Positions 53,002-62,203 of a stretch of DNA of 64,000 bases are shown here, piece by piece. The translations under genes and the position numbers were made by a program. Below the pieces are notes generated by a model. That model saw only the letters and a list, made by a program, of their open reading frames with translations. It did not search any database and was not told the DNA's origin. The DNA is from Pseudomonadota bacterium (GTDB lineage: Bacteria; Pseudomonadota; Alphaproteobacteria; Rhizobiales; MH13): assembly GCA_039024915.1 (NCBI GenBank), contig JBCCPK010000002.1, positions 124,001 through 188,000 on the forward strand, read 5' to 3'. The first letter of the stretch is position 1. Every line of letters begins with the position of its first letter.

Positions 53002-53769
53002 ATGGACCTTGCTATCGAGGCGCTCTCGCACGAGTACGGCCATCTGGAAGTTCTGCGCCAAATCGATCTGGATATCCGGCAGGGGCAGATCGTCTCGATC
53101 ATTGGGCCATCGGGCTGCGGAAAATCGACGCTTTTGCGCCTGATCGGCGGGCTCGAGCGACCAAGCGCGGGGCGCGTGGTGCAGCGCGGAGAACCGCCGG
53201 CAGGCAGCCTCAATCCGCTAACCTATGTTTTCCAGGACTTTGCGCTGCTTCCGTGGCGGTCGGTAGCGGGCAACATCGCGCTCGTCCTTGAAGACCACGG
53301 CCTCGGTGCCGCGCAACAAGCTGCCATCATCGCCGATGTGCTGGCCCGGACGAAACTAACCGAGTTTGCCGACGCGCTTCCCAAACAGCTTTCAGGCGGC
53401 ATGAAGCAGCGTGTCGCGATTGCGCGCGCGCTGTCCGTCAACCCTGCCGTCATGCTCATGGATGAGCCGCTTTCGGCCCTCGACAGCCAGACCCGCGAAC
53501 TGTTGATGGATGATCTCATTGCGCTGTGGGCCCGTGAGCGCTTCACCGCTGTTTACGTAACGCACAATCTCGCCGAGGCGGTGAGGTTGGGGCACACCAT
53601 CGTGGTCCTGTCGCGACGGCCGGGAACCATCCGCGAGATCATCAGCATTGAAACACCCCTCGACCAGCGCTCTCGCACCGACAGCGACCTAGTCGCCACC
53701 GAGGCAAGGCTGTGGGATCTGATGCGCGAAGAGGCTCAGGCGGCCGATCAGGAGCTGGTTCATGGCTGA
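53002..53769 (+). CDS. ABC transporter ATP-binding protein (importer C)
   Basis: A 255-residue ATPase: [58 protein letters not shown] and VTHNLAEAVRLG. It is of the SsuB/TauB group and works with the importer C permease, whose gene overlaps by 8 bases. Confidence 0.9.
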   Translation: MDLAIEALSHEYGHLEVLRQIDLDIRQGQIVSIIGPSGCGKSTLLRLIGGLERPSAGRVVQRGEPPAGSLNPLTYVFQDFALLPWRSVAGNIALVLEDHGLGAAQQAAIIADVLARTKLTEFADALPKQLSGGMKQRVAIARALSVNPAVMLMDEPLSALDSQTRELLMDDLIALWARERFTAVYVTHNLAEAVRLGHTIVVLSRRPGTIREIISIETPLDQRSRTDSDLVATEARLWDLMREEAQAADQELVHG

Positions 53770-54595
53770 GGTCTCGAGCGGGGGCTCGCGCCCAGGCACG
53801 TCGAATACGTCCAATACGTCCGTGCGCTTCCGCGGCGGCGGGTTCCGAACGCGCACCATCTACTGGATTGGCCCTGTGGTCTTTGCGGCGCTTGTACTGA
53901 TCTGGGAGTTGGGAACGCGGTACGGTTTCATCTCGAGCCTGACATTGCCGCGCCCTGGCGATGTTGCGGGTACTTTCGGTGAACTCTGGCGCACCGGCGC
54001 CCTGATCGATCATCTTCTGCCGTCTCTGACGCGGTTTTTCGTCGGCACGGCGATGGGCTGCGCTGCAGGGGTCGCCGTCGGGATCATGATCGGGCTGTTT
54101 TCTTACGCGAGATCCGGCCTTGTGCCGCTGGTGGCGGCGATCTTTCCCATCCCCAAAATCGCGCTTCTCCCCCTGTTCATCATCTGGTTCGGCATCGGCG
54201 AAGGGTCGAAATACGCGCTGATTGCGCTGGGAACCTTCACGCCGATGGTTGTCGCAACCTATGGCGCGGTCGACAATGTCGATCGCACACTGATCCGCAT
54301 GGGTCAGAGCTTTTCGCTGTCCTGGGCATCCATCGTGCGCAAGATCGTCTTGCCTGGTGCGATGCCCGGCATCTTTTCAGGGCTTCGCGTCTCGGTCGCC
54401 ATCGGGATCATTTTGCTGGTAGCCGCCGAGATGCTGGGCGCACGGCGCGGGATTGGCGCCTACATTCTCGAAGCGGGATCGCTCTACGATCTTGAGCGGC
54501 TGTTCGCCGGCGTAATTATCCTTTCGGTGCTTGGCGTCCTGATGAATTTCCTGCTCGGCTTGATCGAAAATCGCGTTTTGCGCTGGCGCAGCTAG
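53762..54595 (+). CDS. ABC transporter permease (importer C)
   Basis: A 277-residue permease: a Gly/Ser/Thr-rich tail of about 30 residues, TM1 (IYWIGPVVFAALVLIWELG), SSLTLPRPGDVAGTFGELW, further TMs and the coupling loop RMGQSFSLSWASIVRKIVLPGAMPGIFSGLRVSVAIG. It completes importer C. Confidence 0.9.
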   Translation: MAEVSSGGSRPGTSNTSNTSVRFRGGGFRTRTIYWIGPVVFAALVLIWELGTRYGFISSLTLPRPGDVAGTFGELWRTGALIDHLLPSLTRFFVGTAMGCAAGVAVGIMIGLFSYARSGLVPLVAAIFPIPKIALLPLFIIWFGIGEGSKYALIALGTFTPMVVATYGAVDNVDRTLIRMGQSFSLSWASIVRKIVLPGAMPGIFSGLRVSVAIGIILLVAAEMLGARRGIGAYILEAGSLYDLERLFAGVIILSVLGVLMNFLLGLIENRVLRWRS

Positions 54596-54689
54596 TCACC
54601 GGTCGCGTTCAACTTGCCACGCTGGCGCATCTCGACACCGGTTTGAAGGCTGGACGGGACCGGCATTATTGGCTACCCAATTTGACCGA

Positions 54690-54738
54690 GCCCTGATGAA
54701 CAGGGCCTGCGGGCACGCCAAGATGCCCCATGCCCGCA
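54690..54738 (+). other. Two hairpins in the leader of the sugar ABC operon
   Basis: GCCCTG-ATGAA-CAGGGC (54690-54706) is followed directly by TGCGGGCA (54708-54715) pairing with TGCCCGCA (54731-54738). They lie between the importer C permease and the sugar-binding-protein gene. They may end the upstream transcript weakly or act in the leader RNA; no T-run is present. Confidence 0.4.
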
Positions 54739-54769
54739 AGAGGCTTCAAACGATCTGGGAGGATCACCC

Positions 54770-56119
54770 ATGACGCGCACCACCGCGCTGTTGAGCGGAC
54801 TGCTCGCAACGACCATGCTTGCAAGCGCCGCCAACGCCGAAACCATCCGTTTCTGGACCACCGAAGAGCAGCCCGAGCGACTGGCCATCCAACAGCAGAT
54901 GGCCGCCGACTTCGAAGCAGCAACAGGGACGGAAGTCGAGGTCATTCCGGTGACCGAGTCTGACTTGGGCACCCGTGCAACGGCCGCCTTCGCTGCTGGT
55001 GACCTGCCAGACGTGATCTACCACACGCTCCAATATGTCTTCCCATGGACGGAAGCGGGCATCCTCGACCCCGATGCCGCAACGGACATCATCGATGATC
55101 TGGGCGCAGACACGTTCGCGCCCGGCGCGTTGGAAATGGCGTCCGTTGAAGCCGAGCTGTACGCTGCGGTCCCCGTCGATGGCTGGACCCAGATGGTGGT
55201 CTACCGCGCTGATCTGTTTGAAGAAGCAGGCCTTGAGCCACCCACCTCCTACGCCAACATTCTGGCTGCCGTCGAAGCGCTGCACAATCCGCCAGAACTG
55301 TTCGGTTTCGTCGCCGCGACAAAGATCGACGAGAACTTCATGAGCCAGGTGCTCGAACATGTCTTCCTGGCGAACGGCGTTTCACCGGTCTCGGCCGATG
55401 GGTTTGCTCCGCTGGATGAAGCGGCCACCGTCGAGGTCCTCGAATTCTACAAGGCCATCGCCGAAGCGTCCCCTCCGGGCGATCTGTTCTGGCAACAGTC
55501 GCGCGAACTGTATTTCGCCGGGCAGGCGGCGATGATCATCTGGTCGCCCTTCATCCTTGATGAACTGGCAGGCCTGCGCGACAGCGCACCCCCTACCATC
55601 AATGATGACCCAACATCATCAGAGCTTGCCTCCAAGACCGGCATCGTGACCACCTTCTCGGGTCCGTCCAACCCCGATGGCGCTGCGTGGGCGGACATCC
55701 GCTACATGGGCATCACATCCGGCGCGAACCTCGATGCAGCACAAGCCTTTGTCGAGTTTTCGATGGGTGATGGCTACACATCGACCTTGTCCATTGCGCC
55801 CGAAGGCAAGTTCCCGGTCCGCCGCGGCACGTCCGATGACCCAACCGCGTTTGTCGATGCCTGGTCGATGCTTGATGTCGGCGTTGATCGCCGCGCTCCG
55901 TTATCCGATCTCTACCCTGCAGAGGTGATCTCGGAGATCGTTTCGGGTCTCGAAACGGCGGATCGCTGGGGCGTCAGCGAAAATCAGCTTTCCATCGCAT
56001 CGCAGATTATCAACACGCAGATCATCAATCGGTATGTGCGCGAGTTCATCGACGGCGAACGCGATGCGGCGGCGACCGTTGCGATCATCAACGAAGAGTT
56101 GGCGGCCGCAGTCGAATAA
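54770..56119 (+). CDS. Sugar-type ABC transporter substrate-binding protein
   Basis: A 449-residue family-1 extracellular solute-binding protein with a signal peptide (TTALLSGLLATTMLASAANA). The mature protein starts ETIRFWTTEEQPERLAIQQQMAADFEAATG, then LPDVIYHTLQYVFPWTEAGILDP and QAAMIIWSPFILDELAGL. It delivers a sugar or sugar-like solute to the permease pair that follows. The neighbouring GH63-like enzyme points to glucosyl- or mannosylglycerate as ligand. It heads a five-gene operon. Confidence 0.87.
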   Translation: MTRTTALLSGLLATTMLASAANAETIRFWTTEEQPERLAIQQQMAADFEAATGTEVEVIPVTESDLGTRATAAFAAGDLPDVIYHTLQYVFPWTEAGILDPDAATDIIDDLGADTFAPGALEMASVEAELYAAVPVDGWTQMVVYRADLFEEAGLEPPTSYANILAAVEALHNPPELFGFVAATKIDENFMSQVLEHVFLANGVSPVSADGFAPLDEAATVEVLEFYKAIAEASPPGDLFWQQSRELYFAGQAAMIIWSPFILDELAGLRDSAPPTINDDPTSSELASKTGIVTTFSGPSNPDGAAWADIRYMGITSGANLDAAQAFVEFSMGDGYTSTLSIAPEGKFPVRRGTSDDPTAFVDAWSMLDVGVDRRAPLSDLYPAEVISEIVSGLETADRWGVSENQLSIASQIINTQIINRYVREFIDGERDAAATVAIINEELAAAVE

Positions 56120-56134
56120 ATGCCAACACGTGAA

Positions 56135-56164
56135 GGAGACGCGCACACGATCGTGCGCGCCTCC
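56135..56164 (+). other. Intercistronic stem-loop after sugar-binding-protein gene
   Basis: GGAG-A-CGCGCAC (56135-56146) and GTGCGCG-C-CTCC (56153-56164) pair with a single A-C mismatch and a 6-base loop. It matches the placement of hairpins after the other binding-protein genes in this window. Confidence 0.65.
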
Positions 56165-56210
56165 CATTGCCTGACAGGCGGCAATGCCGCCATTTTTCGA
56201 GGCATCCCAG

Positions 56211-57533
56211 ATGTCGATGGCTGAAAACACACCTGCTGCTGCAGTCCAGCAGTCCGAAGCCAAGCCTCCAAGAGGCGCGGGTCCGATGCGCAAGCGCGAA
56301 GCAAAGCTTGCGTTGGGCATGTTGTTACCCACCGCGCTGATCATCATTCTCGTTGTTCTGGGGCCGCTGCTGGCCAATTTCTGGATATCGGTCAAACCGG
56401 TGGAATTGGCGGATTTGCGCGCGCCGACAGCGCTGGTCACCGAACGCTTGCGCGGCGACGCTGACGCGGTGGGCGATGTGGTGGAACTTCAGTACCGCAT
56501 CCGCAACTCATCGCCGGAGCGACCGGTCATCGAAGCGGGCTTCAGCGATACCATTCCCCTTGGCCTGACGGTCACTGCGCTCGATCAGCGGTGCACGTTG
56601 GACGGCCGTAATCTGACTTGCGCGCTTGGTGATCTCGAAGGCGGGTTCCGTGAACGTTTCGAGCTTGAAGCGGAGGTTACCCAGGCGTTTCTTGACGCGC
56701 CTTCCGATGTGCGTGACACCGATCCCCTGGTCACAGGGTCTGGCGTCAATGTGCTGACCAGCCTTGATTTCACAGCCGAAAATTTCCAGCGCGTTTTCTC
56801 GGCCTCCGAGTTCTGGTCGGTCTTGCGCGTCACCATCTACTACACGGTTTTCTCGACCGCCGGCGCGCTGGTGGTTGGCCTGTTCGCGGCGCAACTTCTC
56901 AATACGGCCTTCAAGGGGCGCGGTATCTTGCGCGGACTGTTGCTGTTCCCCTATGTCGCCCCGGTCATCGCGGTCGCTTTCACTTGGCTGATCCTGCTTG
57001 ATCCGTTTTCGGGCACAATAAACGCGATGCTCGTCGAGATGGGGCTTATAGGTGCACCGATCAATTTTTTCGGCACTCGTGAAGTCGATGTGACGATCCT
57101 CGGTCTGACCTTTCAGTTCCCCGTCGCCCTTTCGACCGTGATCGCGTTCGAGGCCTGGCGCTACTTCCCGCTTTCGTTCCTGTTCATCTTGGCAGCAATG
57201 CAGGCTGTTCCCACCGACATGTACGAAGCGGCGGAAATCGACGGCGCATCACCGCTGCAGCAATTTTGGTACCTATCATTACCCCAACTGATCGGCATTC
57301 TTTCGGTCCTGTTTCTGCTGCGCTTCATTTGGACCTTCAACAAGTTTGACGACATCTTCCTGCTGACCGGGGGCGCAGCGGGGACACGCACCCTCACCGT
57401 CCAGGTCTATGAGCAGGGGTTTGCTTTGTCGAACCTCGGCGCGGGCGCAGCGGTTGCCGTGGTCGTGTTCTTTGTCCTGCTCGCGTTTGCTCTGGTCTTC
57501 TTCCGCTTCTCGCCGAAAGAGGGAGGTGCCTGA
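56211..57533 (+). CDS. Sugar-type ABC permease with an inserted periplasmic beta-domain
   Basis: A 440-residue MalF-type permease. TM1 is near residues 30-55 (LGMLLPTALIIILVVLGPLL). A periplasmic insert of roughly 145 residues (about 56-200) follows before TM2, with DUF11-like text: VVELQYRIRNSSPERPVIEAG, FSDTIPLGLTVTALDQRCT and LTCALGDLEGGFRERFELE. TMs 2-6 and the EAA loop (MYEAAEIDGASPLQQFWYLSLPQL) are standard. E. coli MalF also carries a periplasmic Ig-like P2 domain that contacts MalE, so a similar role is likely. I use the ATG at 56211. Confidence 0.86.
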   Translation: MSMAENTPAAAVQQSEAKPPRGAGPMRKREAKLALGMLLPTALIIILVVLGPLLANFWISVKPVELADLRAPTALVTERLRGDADAVGDVVELQYRIRNSSPERPVIEAGFSDTIPLGLTVTALDQRCTLDGRNLTCALGDLEGGFRERFELEAEVTQAFLDAPSDVRDTDPLVTGSGVNVLTSLDFTAENFQRVFSASEFWSVLRVTIYYTVFSTAGALVVGLFAAQLLNTAFKGRGILRGLLLFPYVAPVIAVAFTWLILLDPFSGTINAMLVEMGLIGAPINFFGTREVDVTILGLTFQFPVALSTVIAFEAWRYFPLSFLFILAAMQAVPTDMYEAAEIDGASPLQQFWYLSLPQLIGILSVLFLLRFIWTFNKFDDIFLLTGGAAGTRTLTVQVYEQGFALSNLGAGAAVAVVVFFVLLAFALVFFRFSPKEGGA

Positions 57534-57535
57534 TC

Positions 57536-58831
57536 ATGGCCACGATGGACACTTCCCTCTCCCCGGATCGGTCGGCTGATGAAGCACCGCAAGGCGGCTT
57601 TGGCCTTGGCGCAGGCACGATCATGAGCGCAGCCATCGGCGCGCTGAGCGGCTTTGTCGTCATGATCGTCGTTGGCGTGACGCTGGGCCTCGTCACCGGC
57701 GCTTTTGCCGCCCCGCCCGCAGGCTCCGCCGCGCTTGCCGGTCTGCTGATGGGCGTCTATCTCGGCGCGAACCCGCCCCATGCACGCCAAAGTCTGCGCG
57801 CGAAGATCGTCGCAGCCATCGTGTTGCTGGTCGCGCTTCTGGCGGTCACGTTCGCAATGCCCTTCGGCCTCAGCGTAGAGAACGTCCCGGCCGCACAAGC
57901 GGTCGCGCTGGCCATCTTCGCCTATCTCACGGTCGTCGGCAGCGCGGTCATCATCGGCGACCTGCCCATTACGGGAGTCTCGCGTTACAAACGCGAAGAA
58001 GCGTTCATCCGCACGATGAAGGGTCTAGGCTACGTGATCTTCACGGTCATGGTTGCCCTGCCCTTCTACGTGATGGTCATGACATCGCTGAAAAACCAGT
58101 CGGAGCTTCTCGCCAACCCGCTCGACCTGTCTATCAGCTTCGAAGGCGGCGCCGAGGGTCTGTTTTCCAGCTACATCGAACTGTTCACACAATTCAATTT
58201 CGGCCGCTATCTGCTGGTCTCGTTCATCGTCTCGACAGCGACGGTCATCCTGACGCTGCTGTTTTCGATCCCGGGCGCATACGCGGTTGCGCGGCTGCGC
58301 TTCACAGGTCGGCAAGCCTTCGCACGCTCTATCCTTCTGATCTACATGGTCCCGGCTATCGTGCTGGTGATCCCGCTTTACGCGGTCTTCTCGCAGCTGG
58401 GGCTGCGGAACTCGCTTCTCGGCCTGTTGATCGTTTATCCGGCCACAACGGTGCCGGTCGCGCTCTACATGCTCAAGGGTTACTTTGAAGGCCTGCCGGC
58501 TGAGCTTGAAGAAGCGGGCCTGATGGATGGCCTCACACGGTTTGGCGTGATCATGAAGATCACGCTGCCGCTTGCCCTGCCCGCGCTCGCTTCGGTCTCG
58601 CTCTACGTGTTCATGATCGCCTGGAACGAGTTCCTCTTCGCGTTCATGTTCCTCGACGACCCCTCGATCTTCACGCTCTCGCGCGGGGTCGTCTCTCTCA
58701 ATTCTTCGGAAGTCCCAAGGCAGCATCTCATGGCTGGCGCGGTTGTTGCGACGGTGCCGGTGCTCGTGATCTTTTTATGGCTCGAGCGGTTTCTGGTGGC
58801 GGGCCTGACCGCCGGCTCAGTAAAGGGATAG
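57536..58831 (+). CDS. Sugar-type ABC permease with extra N-terminal TM region
   Basis: A 431-residue MalG-type permease. About 150 N-terminal residues hold four extra hydrophobic segments (IMSAAIGALSGFVVMIVVGVTLGLV, AALAGLLMGVYLG, IVAAIVLLVALLAVTFAM and AQAVALAIFAYLTVVGSAVIIGD). The usual six-TM core then follows (GLGYVIFTVMVALPFYVMVMTSLKNQSELL) with the EAA loop ELEEAGLMDGLTRFGVIMKITLPLALPAL. Ordinary MalG proteins are about 280 residues, so the N-terminal part is an extension. It lies 2 bases after the first permease. Confidence 0.86.
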   Translation: MATMDTSLSPDRSADEAPQGGFGLGAGTIMSAAIGALSGFVVMIVVGVTLGLVTGAFAAPPAGSAALAGLLMGVYLGANPPHARQSLRAKIVAAIVLLVALLAVTFAMPFGLSVENVPAAQAVALAIFAYLTVVGSAVIIGDLPITGVSRYKREEAFIRTMKGLGYVIFTVMVALPFYVMVMTSLKNQSELLANPLDLSISFEGGAEGLFSSYIELFTQFNFGRYLLVSFIVSTATVILTLLFSIPGAYAVARLRFTGRQAFARSILLIYMVPAIVLVIPLYAVFSQLGLRNSLLGLLIVYPATTVPVALYMLKGYFEGLPAELEEAGLMDGLTRFGVIMKITLPLALPALASVSLYVFMIAWNEFLFAFMFLDDPSIFTLSRGVVSLNSSEVPRQHLMAGAVVATVPVLVIFLWLERFLVAGLTAGSVKG

Positions 58832-58835
58832 CCTT

Positions 58836-60167
58836 GTGGCCCTCGAAGATGTGTTGCCGATTTCTGATGAAGCTTTGACCCAAGCTGCACAATCGATCAT
58901 CGCCGGTAATGATCGTGGCGGCTACACGGTGCCAACAGCGGGCCTGTATCCGTACCAGTGGAACTGGGATTCAGCGATCGTCGCGATGGGCTTCGGGGCG
59001 TTCGATCTTGATCGCGCGTGGACCGAAATCGAAACGCTGGTCACCCATCAGTGGCCAGATGGAATGATCCCCCACATCATCTTCCACGAGGAGGTTCCCT
59101 CCTACTTCCCCGGCCCGTCGGTTTGGGACACCCAGCGGCCCATCGCCACGTCCGGCATTTCCCAGCCTCCCGTCGCAGCCTTTTGCGCCGAGGAGCTACT
59201 TAAACGCAGTGAAGGGCGCAGCAGCCTTGAGCGCGCATCGCGCGTTTTCGACGCGCTCATGCGTTGGCATCGCTGGTGGCACGATTACCGCGACCCGGGG
59301 CAGCTGGGGGTCGTGGCTGTTACCCACCCATGGGAGTCAGGTCGTGACAACAGCACCGACTGGGACGATGCAATGGAAGCCGTCGACGGCTCCAACGTCA
59401 CGCCGTATGAGCGGCGGGACTTGCAGCATGTTGATGCGGCCATGCGACCGACCCACGAGGAATACAACCGCTATATCGCGCTAGTTGAGTTCGGACGATC
59501 GCTGGGCTGGAACGCCCGCGATATAGGAACCCGCAACCCGTTCTTTGTCGCCGACCCGGGCTCCACCTTCATTTTGCTCGCCGCTGATCGTGCCCTGATG
59601 CGCATGGCGCAGACGCTCAAGAAACTGGACGATATGGCGGACCTTGAGGAGTGGATCGCGCGCGGGGAAGCCGGAACGCAGCGCCTTTGGGACGAGGAGC
59701 AACAAACGTTCACCTCGCTCGATTTGAGGTCCTCGCAGCATAGCCTCGGCGTTTCAAACGCAGCACTGCTTTGCTTTTTCGCCGAAACCGGCAGCGCCCG
59801 GCAAAAGCGCGCCATGCTGGAGCATTATCATCGCATCCGCCGCAAGACCGGTTACGGCGTCGCCAGCCACGATCCCGACACACCTGTTTTCGATCCCAAG
59901 CGCTACTGGCGTGGGCCGGTATGGGCCTTCATGAATATGATGATCGGACGGGGCCTGTTTACCCACGGCCATGTTCGCGAAGCTTTGCAGGTGTGGGACG
60001 ACACCCGAACACTCATCCGCAGCGCGGGCTTTGCGGAGTATTTCGATTGCAACAACGGCAACCCGGCGGGCGGGGTGGCCTTCTCATGGACCGCTGCGGC
60101 ATGGCTGCAATTCGCCGCCATCGGTGCACCGTGGGCGCCAACCGCCGTGCCCACATCGAGGATTTGA
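58836..60167 (+). CDS. GH63-like glycoside hydrolase, glucosyl/mannosylglycerate hydrolase type
   Basis: A 443-residue (alpha/alpha)6-barrel enzyme: GLYPYQWNWDSAIVAMGFG, PWESGRDNSTDWDDAM, AMRPTHEEYNRYIAL, YWRGPVWAFMNMMIGRGLF and GGVAFSWTAAAWLQF. These aromatic and acidic motifs fit the GH63 group of mannosyl- and glucosylglycerate hydrolases. No signal peptide is present, so it acts in the cytosol on the imported solute. The start is GTG at 58836. It sits between permease and ATPase genes of the same transporter. Confidence 0.8.
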   Translation: MALEDVLPISDEALTQAAQSIIAGNDRGGYTVPTAGLYPYQWNWDSAIVAMGFGAFDLDRAWTEIETLVTHQWPDGMIPHIIFHEEVPSYFPGPSVWDTQRPIATSGISQPPVAAFCAEELLKRSEGRSSLERASRVFDALMRWHRWWHDYRDPGQLGVVAVTHPWESGRDNSTDWDDAMEAVDGSNVTPYERRDLQHVDAAMRPTHEEYNRYIALVEFGRSLGWNARDIGTRNPFFVADPGSTFILLAADRALMRMAQTLKKLDDMADLEEWIARGEAGTQRLWDEEQQTFTSLDLRSSQHSLGVSNAALLCFFAETGSARQKRAMLEHYHRIRRKTGYGVASHDPDTPVFDPKRYWRGPVWAFMNMMIGRGLFTHGHVREALQVWDDTRTLIRSAGFAEYFDCNNGNPAGGVAFSWTAAAWLQFAAIGAPWAPTAVPTSRI

Positions 60168-60179
60168 TCAGGGGGAACT

Positions 60180-61238
60180 ATGGGCGCGATTGAACTGAAG
60201 GCGGTCGAAAAATGGTTTGACGATCTGCAAGTCATCAAGGGCGTTGACCTTGAGATCAACGATGGCGAGTTCGTGATCTTCGTTGGCCCGTCAGGATGCG
60301 GAAAATCGACGCTTCTACGCATGATCTCGGGCCTGGAAGAGACCAGCCGCGGCGACATCCTCATCGATGGCAAATCGGTCGCGACCGCCCCACCCTCCGA
60401 GCGGGGCCTCGCCATGGTCTTCCAGTCCTACGCGCTGTACCCCCACATGTCGGTGCGCGAGAATGTCGGCTTTCCACTGAAGACTGCCGGCATTGCCAAA
60501 CCGCAGATCGAAGAAAAAGTCGCCTATGCGGCCAATGTCCTGAAGCTCGACGACTACCTTGACCGTAGGCCGAAAGCGCTGTCCGGCGGCCAGCGTCAGA
60601 GGGTGGCGATCGGACGGGCCATTGTCCGCGAGCCGGCAGCGTTCCTGTTCGATGAACCGCTGTCGAACCTCGATGCGGCCTTGCGCGTTGAGATGCGCTT
60701 CGAGATCGCCAAGCTGCACCAGAACCTGAACGCAACGATGATCTACGTCACCCACGATCAGGTCGAAGCGATGACCCTCGCCGACAAGATCGTCGTGCTA
60801 TCGGCAGGCCAGATTGAGCAGGTTGGAAGCCCGCGGGAACTGTATGAACGGCCCGGAAACCTCTTCGTCGCGCAGTTCATCGGCTCGCCAAAGATGAACG
60901 TGCTGCCGTGCACCACGTCCGGCGACAGCTTCACCGTTTCGGGACACGGCTCTGGGCTGTTTCCCTACGGCCAGGGCGGCGCGTCCGCCGCGCGTGTCGG
61001 GATCCGGCCCGAGCACATCACCATAACCCCGGATAGCGAAGGCCTCGTCCACGGCCGGATCGACGTGATCGAGTATCTTGGCGCCGATACCTATTTGTAC
61101 GTGACGCTCGACGATGAGCAGACGCTGACCGTTCGCGCACCGGGGTCAGACGTATTCGAAGTCGGGGCTCATGTCGGTCTCGCGTTCCAGGACGGGCACA
61201 CCCACTTCTTCAATGCGGAAGGCCGCGCTATTCGCTGA
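60180..61238 (+). CDS. ABC transporter ATP-binding protein, MalK/UgpC type
   Basis: A 352-residue ATPase: [65 protein letters not shown] and [17 protein letters not shown]-terminal TOBE domain ([29 protein letters not shown]) identifies the sugar-importer class. It powers the importer encoded just upstream and may be shared with other permeases. Confidence 0.92.
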   Translation: MGAIELKAVEKWFDDLQVIKGVDLEINDGEFVIFVGPSGCGKSTLLRMISGLEETSRGDILIDGKSVATAPPSERGLAMVFQSYALYPHMSVRENVGFPLKTAGIAKPQIEEKVAYAANVLKLDDYLDRRPKALSGGQRQRVAIGRAIVREPAAFLFDEPLSNLDAALRVEMRFEIAKLHQNLNATMIYVTHDQVEAMTLADKIVVLSAGQIEQVGSPRELYERPGNLFVAQFIGSPKMNVLPCTTSGDSFTVSGHGSGLFPYGQGGASAARVGIRPEHITITPDSEGLVHGRIDVIEYLGADTYLYVTLDDEQTLTVRAPGSDVFEVGAHVGLAFQDGHTHFFNAEGRAIR

Positions 61239-61275
61239 ACGGCCAAGCAACAAGCGGGCCATTTGCAAAACAAGG

Positions 61276-61292
61276 GGCCGTTCTAAACGGCC
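61276..61292 (+). terminator. Terminator between convergent ABC operons
   Basis: GGCCGTT (61276-61282) and AACGGCC (61286-61292) pair over 7 bases with loop CTA, followed by AGCTTTT on the plus strand. On the minus strand the stem is followed by CCTTGTTTTG. It can serve both the sugar operon and the convergent importer D operon. Confidence 0.75.
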
Positions 61293-61321
61293 AGCTTTTG
61301 CTCACGGGTAGCTGAAACCAA

Positions 61322-62185
61322 TCAGACCTGGCTTGCCGGGTCGCCTTGCGAACGCGTCGCCCAACCGGTCATGCGGCGCTCAACAAAGTTCGCGGCAAGA
61401 TACATCAGCACGCCCATGATCGCGGTTACCATCAAACCGGCAAACACCAGAGGCACCTCAAACCGTGAGGACGCCTGGATCATGAGATGGCCAATGCCTT
61501 TGTTGGAGGCGACGGTCTCCGCAATGATCGAGCCAACGAATGCAACGGTGATCGCGATCTTCAGCGACGCAAAAAAGTACGGCAGCGAGCGCGGTATGCC
61601 GACCTTCATGATGATGTCGCGCTTGGACGCGCCGAGCGCACGCAGCACGTCCTTAAGCTCCTGCTCCACCGTGGCAATGCCGGTCGCGACGTTTACCAGA
61701 ATAGGGAAAAACGAGATCAGGAACGCGGTGATGATCGCAGGCACGGTGCCGATACCGAACCAAATGACGAGGATCGGAACCACAGCCACCTTCGGGATGG
61801 AATTGAAGCCGATCAGGACCGGATAGAAGCCGTTGTAGACGAGTGAAGACGAGCCGATCAGAACGCCCGTCACCAGACCGAAAACGATAGCTATGCCAAA
61901 GCCGACCACCGTGGTGAACGCAGTCTGCATGGCGTTGTCGATAATGGGAACGCGCCATTGCCACATGGATTCAAAAATGACCGTCGGCGCGGGCAGAATG
62001 AACTGCGGAAAGTCGAACAGCCGAACCGTCCCCTCCCAAATTGCAAACAAACTGAACACCACAAGCCACGGCATGATGCGTTCCAGCTGCTTGCTGCTGA
62101 GCTTCAAGCCCCCGGTTTTACGAGAAGGCTGCGCCGCAGCTGACGATGGAGCCGGGGTTTGCGTTTGTGCGGTGGTGTCGACCAT
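61322..62185 (-). CDS. ABC transporter permease (importer D)
   Basis: A 287-residue permease: LERIMPWLVVFSLFAIWEGTVRLF, FPQFILPAPTVIFESMWQW, and coupling loop ELKDVLRALGASKRDIIMKVGIPRSLPYFFASLKIAITVAFVG. It is of the SsuC/RibX type. It lies 18 bases after the ATPase gene of the same importer. Confidence 0.9.
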   Translation of the reverse strand: MVDTTAQTQTPAPSSAAAQPSRKTGGLKLSSKQLERIMPWLVVFSLFAIWEGTVRLFDFPQFILPAPTVIFESMWQWRVPIIDNAMQTAFTTVVGFGIAIVFGLVTGVLIGSSSLVYNGFYPVLIGFNSIPKVAVVPILVIWFGIGTVPAIITAFLISFFPILVNVATGIATVEQELKDVLRALGASKRDIIMKVGIPRSLPYFFASLKIAITVAFVGSIIAETVASNKGIGHLMIQASSRFEVPLVFAGLMVTAIMGVLMYLAANFVERRMTGWATRSQGDPASQV

Positions 62186-62203
62186 CTGTTGCGAGCTCCT
62201 CGC

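Noticed and set aside
52311-53213. A 300-codon minus-strand frame over importer C
   Set aside because: Shadow of the binding-protein and ATPase genes; no ribosome-binding site and no recognisable motif.
53609-53618. TGTCGCGACG in the importer C ATPase as a third copy of the cofH palindrome
   Set aside because: It is part of the conserved LSRRPG coding region of such ATPases, is not a perfect palindrome, and lacks the flanking T and A bases.
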